A stretch of DNA of 64,000 nucleotides, taken from the NCBI RefSeq assembly GCF_046237625.1, contig NZ_CP143545.1, positions 186,001 through 250,000 of the forward strand, in the 5' to 3' direction. This document shows positions 8,066-16,643 of this stretch, one piece after another. The stretch is from Paraperibacillus esterisolvens. Lineage in GTDB: Bacteria; Bacillota; Bacilli; Bacillales; DSM-1321. Every line of letters begins with the position of its first letter. Position 1 is the first letter of the stretch. The notes under the pieces were generated by a model. The model saw only the letters and a program-made list of their open reading frames with translations, did not search any database and was not told where the DNA came from. Both the position numbers and the translations under genes were made by a program.

Positions 8066-8917
8066 ATGAATATCCAGCAGATTATTAAACAGCTGATACA
8101 AAAGGGGATACTACATTCAGAGCCAGCCTGCTATGAACAGCTGAGCGGCGGAACTGTGAGTGAATTGTATCTTTTAAAACTAAAAGATGTGAAGTATGTG
8201 GCGAAAATAAATAAGCGCGAGATTGTAAAATCGGAAGCCCATTTCCTCCATTCATACAAGGAAACTCATTTTTTGCCGGAGCTAATTTACACGGAACCTT
8301 CCTATATGTATTTGGTTTATTCTTTTTTGGATGGATCGGCAGGGCACACAGGGAGCAGTAAGAAAGAATGGCTCAGGGTGCTGGTGCGTGGACTACTGAA
8401 TCATTACAAGCCTGCTAAAGTCAGGGGCTGGGGATGGGCAGATGAGCCGGCTGAGTCCTGGCAGAGCTTTTTGATGGATAGAATCAGTGAGGCAAATTCT
8501 ATCCTTCATTCCAAAGTGGATCCGAATGTCTTTCCTCTCGTCAGGAACCTTGTCCAAAAAAGCCGGATAAAGGGCGATCCATTTTTGCTACACGGAGATT
8601 TCGGGGTGCATAATTTTATTTTTAAGGAAGGGCGCCTGTGCGGGGTGATCGACCCTGCGCCTGTTCTTGGACCGCCCAGCTATGATCTGATTTATGCCTT
8701 TTGTTCATCTCCGGAGGAATTAACAAAAAAAACGATAGATCATGCAGCAGAACAGCTGACGTTTAAAAGGGAGTCCTCTCTATATGAAGAGGTGCTGGTT
8801 GGGTTATACCTTAGAATGGCGGCATCCATCAAACATCATCCAAAGGATTTTGAGGAGTACCTTAGAGCCTGGTGTTATTGGGAGAGCATTGTGAATGATG
8901 GGAGCAATCTGGGCTAA
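8066..8917 (+). CDS. Aminoglycoside phosphotransferase/kinase-fold protein
   Basis: A 283-residue protein of the APH/fructosamine-kinase superfamily. The Brenner catalytic motif is HGDFGVHNF and the metal-binding Asp is in GVIDPAP, followed by the typical PPSYDLIYAF. The N-lobe has the expected lysine stretch (YVAKINKREIVKSEAHFL). Such proteins phosphorylate sugars, amino alcohols, glycated amines or antibiotics; nothing in the context identifies the substrate. It is a single gene flanked by an oppositely oriented cupin gene and a hairpin. Confidence 0.8.
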   Translation: MNIQQIIKQLIQKGILHSEPACYEQLSGGTVSELYLLKLKDVKYVAKINKREIVKSEAHFLHSYKETHFLPELIYTEPSYMYLVYSFLDGSAGHTGSSKKEWLRVLVRGLLNHYKPAKVRGWGWADEPAESWQSFLMDRISEANSILHSKVDPNVFPLVRNLVQKSRIKGDPFLLHGDFGVHNFIFKEGRLCGVIDPAPVLGPPSYDLIYAFCSSPEELTKKTIDHAAEQLTFKRESSLYEEVLVGLYLRMAASIKHHPKDFEEYLRAWCYWESIVNDGSNLG

Positions 8918-8925
8918 GGGAAATC

Positions 8926-8955
8926 ACAAGACCCGCCAGTGCTGGCGGGTCTTGT
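8926..8955. terminator. Perfect hairpin between convergent genes
   Basis: ACAAGACCCGCCAG (8926-8939) and its exact complement (8942-8955) form a 14-bp stem with a 2-base (in practice 4-6-base) loop. There is no U-run on either side, so it may act as a transcript-end stabiliser rather than a true intrinsic terminator. Confidence 0.5.
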
Positions 8956-8973
8956 AAGATGGCGGCTCTATGC

Positions 8974-9657
8974 TCAAGCGCTTGTATAATGGCTGTACCT
9001 TTTCTCAAGGTACTCCTGCCAGAATGATACGAGTGTGCAGATTACCCAATACAGGAGGGCGACAACAATATACATGGTCATATAATCAAATTCCCTGCCG
9101 CCGACAATCTTGGCTTTTTGGAACATCTCCGGCACGGTGATCATGGCAGCGAGCGAAGAGGCTTTAATCAAATCAAGCAATACATTGGCAAGGGGCGGAA
9201 CGGCGACCCTGACAGCCTGGGGCAGGATGATGCCCCTGAGTGTCTGCCAGTAGGAGAGCCCGAGCGATGAAGCGGCTTCCCACTGTCCCTTATCAAGGGA
9301 GGTCATCGCAGACCGGTTTATTTCTGCCATATAAGCTGCGCTGTTCAGGGTGAAGCCGACGATGGCTGCGGTTATGGCACTGAATTCTACCCCGATCACG
9401 GGAAATCCGAAATAAAGCAGGAACAGGATGACCAGGATAGGAACCCCCCTCATCAAGGAGATATAGGCGCGGGCAGGCCATCTTAAAAGAACTGAAGGCG
9501 AAGTCCGGGCAAGTGCCAGGAAAAGGCCGAGCAAAAGGCCGGCCCCCATGCTGACAAATGAGATCAGAAGGGTATAGCCGATTCCTTCAAGGATATAGGG
9601 GACCGACTCGGCCGCAAGCTCAGGATTGAAGAGATATTCCCACTGTATTCGATCCAT
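8974..9657 (-). CDS. Polar amino acid ABC transporter permease (YckA-like)
   Basis: A 227-residue His/Glu/Gln/Arg-family permease with about five membrane segments and the EAA loop EAASSLGLSYWQTLRGIILPQ near residue 130. It is downstream of its binding protein with a 24-base gap and a good Shine-Dalgarno (GAAAGGGGGA). The pair resembles B. subtilis yckA-yckB, another two-gene set without an ATPase. A shared ATPase from elsewhere would have to energise it. The substrate is unknown; a polar amino acid or cystine is likely. Confidence 0.88.
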   Translation of the reverse strand: MDRIQWEYLFNPELAAESVPYILEGIGYTLLISFVSMGAGLLLGLFLALARTSPSVLLRWPARAYISLMRGVPILVILFLLYFGFPVIGVEFSAITAAIVGFTLNSAAYMAEINRSAMTSLDKGQWEAASSLGLSYWQTLRGIILPQAVRVAVPPLANVLLDLIKASSLAAMITVPEMFQKAKIVGGREFDYMTMYIVVALLYWVICTLVSFWQEYLEKRYSHYTSA

Positions 9658-9681
9658 GATGCCGTCCCCCTTTCGATTGCT

Positions 9682-10521
9682 TTAGTCCTGGAATTTTACG
9701 TCAGGTTTTTTTGAAACATCAGCGCCTTCATAGAACTGTTTGGACAATTTCTCAAGTGTGCCGTCTTCCTTTATTTCCTTCAGTGCATGGTTTAGTTTTT
9801 TCTGAAGTTCAGCATTTCCTTTTTTCATTATGATGGCCTGGTTGTTTGGATAATATTGAATGTCCGGATGAATCGTGATATTCAAATCCTTGTAGTAGCC
9901 CACAGCCAGACGCTGAAGATAATAGTCATTCAGAATCACATCTGTGCGTCCTGCATCCAGGTCCTTCAAGTACTGGTCGCTTGATGCGTTGTCATAAATC
10001 ACTTCCTTGGCCCCGTGTTTCCGTGCGATATCCATGAAGACAGTCGTTGCTTCACCGGCGGCTTTTTTGCCCTTTAAGTCATCAAGTGTCTTAATGCCGG
10101 AAAGGTCATCTTTACGGACCATTGCCGTTCCATAGGAATATTTGTAAGGAGTGGAGAAAGCGAACTTCTCTTTTCGTTCATCCGTGATGGAAATATCATT
10201 GGCGGCAAGATCTGCCTTGCCGCTGTTGACAGAAGCGAGCATTCCGTCAAATGCCATTTCAGTGAACTCAGCCTTCAAATCCAGACGCTTAGCCAATTCG
10301 CGGACGAGCTCCACCTCAAAGCCTGTAAGCTCTTTTGATTTTTCATCATGATAGGAAGTGGGAAACAGTGTTCCGGAAGTTGCCACGGTCAGCTTTCCTT
10401 CCTTCTTGATTTTATCCCAGGCCGAAGTTTTTTCCGTATCTTTATTCCCTCCATTTCCACAAGCGGCAAGCACGAGGGAAACAGATAATGTAAGCACCAA
10501 TAGGGCCGATTTTTTTAACAT
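9682..10521 (-). CDS. Amino acid ABC transporter substrate-binding lipoprotein (YckB-like)
   Basis: A 279-residue extracellular solute-binding protein family 3 member. It has a lipoprotein signal (residues 1-20) with lipobox LAAC and lipidated Cys21. The mature part has the family start (GKLTVATSGTLFPTSYHDE), the GFEVELVRELAKRL stretch and the late YYPNNQAIIMKKGN. AAAGGAGG precedes the ATG. It is the first gene of a two-gene operon with the permease. No ATPase gene is adjacent: upstream is an unrelated GNAT gene with its own terminator. Confidence 0.9.
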   Translation of the reverse strand: MLKKSALLVLTLSVSLVLAACGNGGNKDTEKTSAWDKIKKEGKLTVATSGTLFPTSYHDEKSKELTGFEVELVRELAKRLDLKAEFTEMAFDGMLASVNSGKADLAANDISITDERKEKFAFSTPYKYSYGTAMVRKDDLSGIKTLDDLKGKKAAGEATTVFMDIARKHGAKEVIYDNASSDQYLKDLDAGRTDVILNDYYLQRLAVGYYKDLNITIHPDIQYYPNNQAIIMKKGNAELQKKLNHALKEIKEDGTLEKLSKQFYEGADVSKKPDVKFQD

Positions 10522-10628
10522 ATGTATCCTCCTTTAATCTGTCAATCCTTTAAAAGATAGCATCAGGATAAGGGATGCGCAAGTAGGTGACTGCGCTCCG
10601 CAGCAGCTCTGGTACGAGGTGAAGGCCT

Positions 10629-10659
10629 AAAAAAATCACCTGCGCGGGTTGCAGGTGAT
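10629..10659 (-). terminator. Terminator after the GNAT gene
   Basis: Read on the minus strand, ATCACCTGC (10651-10659) pairs with GCAGGTGAT (10635-10643) and is followed by a T-run. Confidence 0.88.
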
Positions 10660-10669
10660 CCTTCCCCGC

Positions 10670-11122
10670 TTAATTTCCAGGGGTGAGCAGATTGTATTGG
10701 ATAAATTCAGTTTCCCGGTTATAGCCGTATTTTTCATAGAGTGCCTGTGCAGCTGTATTATCAAGGGCTGTCTGCAGAGAAAGCCCCTTTGCTCCGGTCT
10801 TGATGGCATATTCCCTTGCGGCATCAAGCAGAAGCCCGCCAACACCCCTGCTGCGTGCATCGGGATGCACGAACAAATCATTAAGCAGATAAGATTTCTT
10901 CATGGATACAGAAGAAAAGAGGGGATACAGCTGGGTAAATCCTACGTAGTTCCCTTCTTCCGAAACTGCGGTAAATATAACAGAATCCTGGTTAATGAAC
11001 CGCTCTTTAAGAAAGGCAAGGGCTCCTTCTTGATCTTCCGGCTGCTGATAAAAGACCCGATACAAATCAAAAAGCCGGGAAACAGGAATTAAATCTTCTA
11101 TTGTCGCTTGAACTATTTTCAT
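10670..11122 (-). CDS. GNAT family N-acetyltransferase
   Basis: A 150-residue acetyltransferase. The acetyl-CoA pyrophosphate loop is RSRGVGGLLLDAAREYA, preceded by the strand LNDLFVHPDA and followed by LSLQTALDNTAAQALYEKYGY, the classic GNAT C-terminal signature. The acceptor is unknown. It lies 16 bases after pdxT and in the same direction, so it may be the last gene of the pdx transcript, although a role in vitamin B6 metabolism is not implied by the sequence. Confidence 0.88.
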   Translation of the reverse strand: MKIVQATIEDLIPVSRLFDLYRVFYQQPEDQEGALAFLKERFINQDSVIFTAVSEEGNYVGFTQLYPLFSSVSMKKSYLLNDLFVHPDARSRGVGGLLLDAAREYAIKTGAKGLSLQTALDNTAAQALYEKYGYNRETEFIQYNLLTPGN

Positions 11123-11138
11123 ATTTTCCGCCCCCCTA

Positions 11139-11732
11139 TTATTTCGTTATAGCCGCCTGCAGGGATTGCTCCACCATCTCAAGGAACAGCAGCAGAACTC
11201 CATGGTCTTCCGTCAATTCCGGATGAAAGGAGCAGGCGAGCAAATGCCCCTGCCTAGCCATTACGGTACGGCCATCATGAACTGCCAGCACCTCTGTTTG
11301 ACTCCCGCTTTCTACTATGTATGGAGCCCGAATGAATACAGCCGGAAAAGGATCCAGGAGCCCCTCTATCTCAAGCTCCACCTCAAAACTATCCTTCTGA
11401 CGGCCGAATGCATTACGCTCCACCGTAATATCCATCAAGCCCAAATGAACATCGTCCGCAGCGGCCAGCGTTCCTGCCAGCAGCACCATTCCGGCACACG
11501 TGCCAAAAATCGGCTTCTTAAGCGCTGAAAAAGATTGAATCTCCTCAATGAAACCAAACTGATCCATCAGCTTCCTGATGGCGGTACTCTCACCGCCCGG
11601 AATAATCAAGCCATCCACATCTGCAAGCTGATGCGGCAGCTTCACTACGAGCCCCTCATGGCCGGCCGCAGCGATGCTCCGGACATGCTCCTCCACAGCC
11701 CCCTGTAAACCAAGGACCCCTATTCTTGCCAT
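11139..11732 (-). CDS. pdxT: Pyridoxal 5'-phosphate synthase glutaminase subunit PdxT
   Basis: A 197-residue class I glutamine amidotransferase. It has the oxyanion strand IPGGESTAIRKL, nucleophile Cys78 in GTCAGMVLL and the His-Glu pair in SFHPEL. It hydrolyses glutamine and passes ammonia to PdxS in the DXP-independent PLP pathway. AAGGAAGG precedes the ATG. It is downstream of pdxS on the same strand but separated by 422 bases, whereas the two genes are usually adjacent; the gap contains short tandem repeats. Confidence 0.96.
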   Translation of the reverse strand: MARIGVLGLQGAVEEHVRSIAAAGHEGLVVKLPHQLADVDGLIIPGGESTAIRKLMDQFGFIEEIQSFSALKKPIFGTCAGMVLLAGTLAAADDVHLGLMDITVERNAFGRQKDSFEVELEIEGLLDPFPAVFIRAPYIVESGSQTEVLAVHDGRTVMARQGHLLACSFHPELTEDHGVLLLFLEMVEQSLQAAITK

Positions 11733-11945
11733 TGTGCATCTTCCTTCCTTTTTGGATTACCGTGCCGGCCAGGCTGGCGGTGTAACCTGTGGTTACCGCG
11801 TGCTGCCTGTATTCAAAGGCCTTCATCCAGCCGGTTTCTAAAAAAACTGCTGGATTTTAATAAAAATGGGCCTCATTCGCTTGAAAAGAGAGAAGATTAC
11901 CTATTTTTGTCCTCATTTTTAACTCAAAAGCCACCCAAAAGGATT

Positions 11946-12026
11946 TTACTTGCGGATTTTCAATTTTACTTGTGGAAACGACCAATTACTTGCAGAAACT
12001 GCAGGATTACTTGCGGCCAGCCAAAG
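11946..12026 (+). repeat. Tandem 20-21-bp repeats (TTACTTGYRG) between pdxS and pdxT
   Basis: TTACTTG occurs at 11946, 11966, 11986 and 12007, each followed by C or T and a G/A-rich trinucleotide, giving spacings of 20, 20 and 21 bases. The rest of each unit is degenerate. The remaining bases of the 11733-12154 gap show no gene. Confidence 0.7.
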
Positions 12027-12154
12027 AAGTACAGCCGTATTCTGATCGCTGATTCAGGTCACTGCCTTTCTGCGTAGTTTCGCTTCCCATACGATGGCGG
12101 CCGGATCAATCTGCTGCTGCTGAGCCACCATTGAAGAGCACCGTCCACCGCTTT

Positions 12155-13039
12155 TCATCGTTCTTGCATCCTGTCCTCAGGGGTTAGTTTTGAGATTTCA
12201 ATTCCCTTCATGGCTGTGCCGAGTTCTTTGGATAGTTCGGCTATGAGTTTGTAGTCCTGATAGTGTGTGGTTGCCTGCACGATGGCACGGGCGAATTTTT
12301 CCGGGTTGTCTGATTTGAAGATGCCGGATCCTACGAATACGCCGTCTGCACCGAGTTCCATCATGAGAGCTGCGTCAGCCGGTGTGGCAATGCCGCCGGC
12401 GGCGAAGTTGACGACCGGGAGGCGGCCTTCACGCCTGATTTCAAGCAGGATGTGATAAGGGGCTCCAAGGTTTTTCGCTTCGGTCATGAGTTCGTCTTCG
12501 CTCATGTGGGTGATTTTTCGTATTTGGGCATTGACGGTCCGCATGTGCCGGACGGCTTCGACGATATTTCCTGTTCCCGGTTCTCCTTTGGTGCGGAGCA
12601 TGGATGCGCCTTCGCCGATCCTTCTGGCTGCTTCACCCAGATCACGGCAGCCGCAGACAAAGGGAACGGTGAATGTATTTTTCTGCAGATGGAATTCTTC
12701 ATCTGCAGGAGTCAGTACTTCGCTTTCATCCAGGTAATCCACACCCATTGCTTCAAGCACACGTGCTTCGACGATATGGCCGATGCGTGCCTTTGCCATT
12801 ACAGGGATGGTGACTGCGTTCATGACTTCTTCGACGATACGCGGATCCGCCATTCTTGCGACACCGCCGGCAGCCCTGATATCTGAAGGCACCCGTTCCA
12901 GGGCCATGACAGCCACAGCTCCGGAAGCCTCGGCAATTTTCGCCTGCTCAGCGTTGATAACATCCATGATGACCCCGCCTTTTTGCATGTGAGCCATTCC
13001 TCTTTTGACACGGTCTGTACCAGTAAGTAAATGAGACAT
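12155..13039 (-). CDS. pdxS: Pyridoxal 5'-phosphate synthase lyase subunit PdxS
   Basis: A 294-residue TIM-barrel enzyme that condenses ribose 5-phosphate, glyceraldehyde 3-phosphate and ammonia into PLP. It is highly conserved: VKRGMAHMQKGGVIMDVIN at the N-terminus, the active-site lysine in IPVMAKARIGH, the RTKGEPGTGN phosphate loop and NFAAGGIATPADAALMM. The length matches the family (about 294). It faces pdxR across a 124-base divergent region, so it is probably under PdxR control. Confidence 0.97.
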   Translation of the reverse strand: MSHLLTGTDRVKRGMAHMQKGGVIMDVINAEQAKIAEASGAVAVMALERVPSDIRAAGGVARMADPRIVEEVMNAVTIPVMAKARIGHIVEARVLEAMGVDYLDESEVLTPADEEFHLQKNTFTVPFVCGCRDLGEAARRIGEGASMLRTKGEPGTGNIVEAVRHMRTVNAQIRKITHMSEDELMTEAKNLGAPYHILLEIRREGRLPVVNFAAGGIATPADAALMMELGADGVFVGSGIFKSDNPEKFARAIVQATTHYQDYKLIAELSKELGTAMKGIEISKLTPEDRMQER

Positions 13040-13091
13040 CTTAACCCTCCTGAATTGTTTGAAAATTGTTTATTGTAAGTATATGAAGAAG

Positions 13092-13121
13092 TTGACTTGA
13101 TAAAAAGTGCCAGTTTTATAT
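13092..13121 (+). promoter_or_regulatory. Candidate pdxR promoter in the pdxS/pdxR divergent region
   Basis: TTGACT (13092-13097), an 18-base spacer and TTATAT (13116-13121). The 124-base region should also hold the pdxS promoter and PdxR sites, which I could not define. Confidence 0.45.
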
Positions 13122-13163
13122 AAAATGATGATGTCAGATAGAAATTCAACGGAGGGGATATGC

Positions 13164-14564
13164 ATGGATATGCTGTCATTCCAGCTGGACCGTGGAGATA
13201 AAAGATCTCTGTATGAACAGCTGTATGAATATATAAAACAAGAAATTATTGAGGGCCGCCTTGTCTTTCAAACGAAGATGCCATCCAAAAGGAAGCTCGC
13301 CGAATTTTTGCAAATCAGCCAGAATACGATAGAAACAGCCTATGAACAGCTTGTGGCAGAAGGATATATCGAATCCATCCCGCGCAAAGGGTATTATGTA
13401 CTGGCCTATGAAGACTTGGCTTTCGTCAGCAAGGGAAGTCCCGGCAGCCAGCCGGAAAATAAAGCTGCGGTCGAGCCTCTTTTTCATTTCCACCCAAGCC
13501 GCATTGATACGGCGCCGTTTCCTTTTGCCCGCTGGAGGAAGTATGCCAAGGATATTTTCTGTGAAGAAAATCAGGAGCTGCTTTCGCTCGGGGATTATAA
13601 AGGGGAGCTTGCGCTGCGGAAAGAAATTGCCCTATATCTCTACCATTCAAGAGGGGCGGTATGTTCACCTGATCAAATCATCATCGGCTCAGGTACCGAA
13701 TATCTTCTGCCTCAGCTGGTGCACCTGCTTGAGGATGCCAGTGCCTATGCCATAGAGGATCCCGGGTATCAGCTCACAGGCCATATTCTTTCCAGCCGCG
13801 ATAAAAGAATCATTCCAATCGAGGTGGATGAAGAGGGCATCAGGGTGGAGCCCATCAAAGATGGAATGGTGGATGCGGTATATGTCACTCCATCACATCA
13901 GTTCCCTTATGGGAGTGTTCTCTCGATCAACAGGAGGACACAGCTGCTTAACTGGTCACATGAAGCCCCGGGCCGTTATATTATAGAGGATGATTATGAC
14001 AGTGAGTTCCGATACAGCGGAAAGTCGATTCCCTCGCTCCAAAGCATGGATAAGGGAGAGAAAGTCATTTATTTAAGCACCTTTTCCAAATCGCTCATGC
14101 CCTCAATCCGGATTGGGTATATGGTGCTGCCGCCCGAGCTTTTGAAAAAGTATGAGCGCGAATTTTCCTTTTACAGTTCAAGCGTTCCGCGGTTCGATCA
14201 GCATATACTCGCCAGGTTCATGAAAGAAGGGGACTTCGAACGGCACTTGAACCGGATGCGGAAGATTTACCGGAGAAAATTGGAGACGCTGACAGAGCTG
14301 CTGAGGCCCTATGAAAATATCATTGAAATCATCGGGGACAGCGCCGGGCTTCATGTGATCCTCCGCGTCTGGGCAGGGATGACCGAGAAAGAACTGATCA
14401 GCCGGGCGGCGGAGCATGACATCCGGATTTACGGTCTTTCCAAATATTCTCTCGTGGAGAGGGAAAATGGCGCACCCTCCATCGTATTGGGGTTTGCAGG
14501 GATACCGGAGGAAGAGCTGGAGAAAGGCATGGGGCTCCTGCTTGAAGCCTGGGGTCTGAAATGA
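13164..14564 (+). CDS. pdxR: PdxR: MocR/GntR-type regulator with aminotransferase domain
   Basis: A 466-residue fusion. Residues 1-about 75 are a GntR winged helix (SLYEQLYEYIKQEIIEGRL, then PSKRKLAEFLQISQNTIETAY). The remainder is a fold-type I aminotransferase domain with the PLP lysine in LSTFSKSLMPSIRIGY and the cofactor Asp in IIEDDYDSEFRY. PdxR proteins sense PLP and control pdxST, and the divergent placement beside pdxS supports this name. The start at 13164 is set by GGAGGGG six bases upstream; earlier in-frame ATGs fall inside the presumed promoter. Confidence 0.9.
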   Translation: MDMLSFQLDRGDKRSLYEQLYEYIKQEIIEGRLVFQTKMPSKRKLAEFLQISQNTIETAYEQLVAEGYIESIPRKGYYVLAYEDLAFVSKGSPGSQPENKAAVEPLFHFHPSRIDTAPFPFARWRKYAKDIFCEENQELLSLGDYKGELALRKEIALYLYHSRGAVCSPDQIIIGSGTEYLLPQLVHLLEDASAYAIEDPGYQLTGHILSSRDKRIIPIEVDEEGIRVEPIKDGMVDAVYVTPSHQFPYGSVLSINRRTQLLNWSHEAPGRYIIEDDYDSEFRYSGKSIPSLQSMDKGEKVIYLSTFSKSLMPSIRIGYMVLPPELLKKYEREFSFYSSSVPRFDQHILARFMKEGDFERHLNRMRKIYRRKLETLTELLRPYENIIEIIGDSAGLHVILRVWAGMTEKELISRAAEHDIRIYGLSKYSLVERENGAPSIVLGFAGIPEEELEKGMGLLLEAWGLK

Positions 14565-14641
14565 ACGGAACTATTATTCTGCCAAATTCATTAAAAAGCC
14601 GGCAAAGTAAAAAAATGACCGCCTTATTTTATCCGTTTACA

Positions 14642-14669
14642 TTGAATTCTGTGTCCCCTTTTGTATAAT
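14642..14669 (+). promoter_or_regulatory. Promoter of potABCD
   Basis: TTGAAT (14642-14647), 16-base spacer, TATAAT (14664-14669) with an upstream TG, about 60 bases before the potA start. Confidence 0.65.
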
Positions 14670-14731
14670 AAAGTAGTTTCATGTAAAACTTTGGCTAAAT
14701 TTCCAGCAGACAAGATTCCGGGAGGGATATT

Positions 14732-15832
14732 ATGAGTGTTAATCAAATTATACGTTTTGAAAATGTAACAAAAAGCTATGATCATACAACAGTGCTCGAT
14801 TCAGTAAGCTTTGAGATTGAAAGAGGAAAGTTTTACACCCTCCTGGGACCCTCGGGCTGCGGAAAGACGACAATCCTGCGTTTGATTGCAGGGTTTATAG
14901 AACCGACTGAAGGAAATATTTACTTCGATGGAAAAATCATCAATACATTGCCGGCCAATAAACGCCAGGTGAATACCGTTTTCCAGGACTATGCTCTTTT
15001 CCCTCACCTGAATGTATTTGAAAATGTGGCATTTGGCCTTAGAATTAAAAAGCTCGGGGCCGCAAATATTGAAGCGAAAGTAATGGAGGCCTTGAGGTTT
15101 GTCAATCTGGCAGGCTATGAGTCCAGGGAAATCAGCGAAATGTCAGGCGGCCAGCGCCAGCGTGTGGCCATTGCCCGGGCTATTGTAAATGAGCCGGAGG
15201 TTATTCTGCTTGATGAACCGCTTTCCGCCCTTGATTTAAAGCTTCGTACGGAAATGCAGTATGAGCTTCGCGAGCTGCAGCAGCGCCTGGGCATCACTTT
15301 CATTTTTGTGACTCATGATCAGGAAGAGGCACTTGCCATGTCAGATGAAATTTTTGTACTGAATGAAGGAGTCATCCAGCAAAGCGGAACTCCCATTGAT
15401 ATATATGATGAACCAATCAATCGATTTGTGGCCGACTTTATCGGAGAGTCCAATATTGTAGAGGGGAGAATGGTTAAGGACTTCCTGGTATCCTTCGCAG
15501 GGCAGCAGTTTGACTGTGTGGACAGGGGATTCAGCCCGGGCCAGCCGGTAGATGTAATCATACGTCCGGAAGACCTTCTGATTACCACGCCTGAGCTCGG
15601 GAAGCTGCAGGTAAGAGCGGACTCCCAGCTTTTCCGCGGTGTCCACTATGAAATCAGCAGTTATGACAAGGACGGAAATGAATGGCTCGTCCATTCCACG
15701 AAGAAGGTCAAGGTGGGCGAGGATATCGGCCTGTATTTTGAACCGGAAGCCATTCATGTTATGAAACCGGGCGAAACGGAAGAGGAATTCGATAAGCGGA
15801 TTGAGGCATATAAAGAGGAAAGCCATGAATAG
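14732..15832 (+). CDS. potA: Spermidine/putrescine ABC transporter ATP-binding protein PotA
   Basis: A 366-residue ABC ATPase: Walker A GPSGCGKTT, Q-loop VFQDYALFPH, signature MSGGQRQRVAIARA, Walker B VILLDEPLSALD and H-loop VTHDQEEA. A C-terminal TOBE-like regulatory domain follows from about residue 240. It is first in the potABCD operon and overlaps potB by 8 bases. It energises polyamine import at the inner face of the membrane. GGGAGGG is upstream of the ATG. Confidence 0.94.
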   Translation: MSVNQIIRFENVTKSYDHTTVLDSVSFEIERGKFYTLLGPSGCGKTTILRLIAGFIEPTEGNIYFDGKIINTLPANKRQVNTVFQDYALFPHLNVFENVAFGLRIKKLGAANIEAKVMEALRFVNLAGYESREISEMSGGQRQRVAIARAIVNEPEVILLDEPLSALDLKLRTEMQYELRELQQRLGITFIFVTHDQEEALAMSDEIFVLNEGVIQQSGTPIDIYDEPINRFVADFIGESNIVEGRMVKDFLVSFAGQQFDCVDRGFSPGQPVDVIIRPEDLLITTPELGKLQVRADSQLFRGVHYEISSYDKDGNEWLVHSTKKVKVGEDIGLYFEPEAIHVMKPGETEEEFDKRIEAYKEESHE

Positions 15833-16643
15833 AAGCACGAGGAACTTATATCTTATCCCATATGTGTTATGGCTCGTGTTGTTTGTTGCTGCGCCCATCC
15901 TGCTTGTTCTTTATTATTCATTTTTCAATATTGAGGGCGATTTTTCCTTTGGCAATTATGCCGCCTTCTTTTCACCCGTTTATTTAAAGATGACTCTGAG
16001 TTCATTCTGGTATGCCTTTTTGATCACTTTGTTTTCCTTGATCATTGCGTATCCGGCAGCCTATCTTCTGACAAAGACCAGGCACAGGAAGCTCTGGCTT
16101 CTGCTCATCATCCTGCCATCCTGGATCAATCTTCTGCTGAAGACATATGCATTCATGGGGCTTCTTGGCACAAAGGGGGCCGCCAATCAGGTTCTTGAAG
16201 CGGTCGGGATCGGCACCCAGCAGATTTTATTTACGGACTTCAGCTTTGTGTTTGTCAGTGTATATATTTTCATTCCATTCATGATTCTGCCGATTTATAA
16301 CTCATTGATCGAGCTTAATCCAACCTTGCTATATGCGGCTGAAGACCTTGGAGCTTCTTCATGGGTCACCTTCCGAAGGGTCATTTTCCCGCTGACTGTG
16401 AACGGAGTGAAGGCCGGCTGCCAGGCTGTATTCATCCCGGCCCTGTCACTGTTCATGATCACAAGGCTGATTGCCGGGAACAGGGTCATCACACTTGGAA
16501 CCGCGATCGAACAGCATTTCCTCGTAACCCAGGACTGGGGTATGGGGGCCACGATCGCCGTGTTCTTAATCATTGCCATGGTCCTGATCATGATCTTGAC
16601 AGGCAAAGGCAGGAAAGGGGTAAAGGTATATGGGAAAAATTAA
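15825..16643 (+). CDS. potB: Spermidine/putrescine ABC transporter permease PotB
   Basis: A 272-residue permease with about six membrane segments and the EAA loop AAEDLGASSWVTFRRVIFPLT. The ATG at 15825 lies inside the end of potA and is preceded by AGAGGAAAG. Its 3' end overlaps potC by 14 bases. With PotC it forms the transmembrane path for polyamines. Confidence 0.93.
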   Translation: MNRSTRNLYLIPYVLWLVLFVAAPILLVLYYSFFNIEGDFSFGNYAAFFSPVYLKMTLSSFWYAFLITLFSLIIAYPAAYLLTKTRHRKLWLLLIILPSWINLLLKTYAFMGLLGTKGAANQVLEAVGIGTQQILFTDFSFVFVSVYIFIPFMILPIYNSLIELNPTLLYAAEDLGASSWVTFRRVIFPLTVNGVKAGCQAVFIPALSLFMITRLIAGNRVITLGTAIEQHFLVTQDWGMGATIAVFLIIAMVLIMILTGKGRKGVKVYGKN

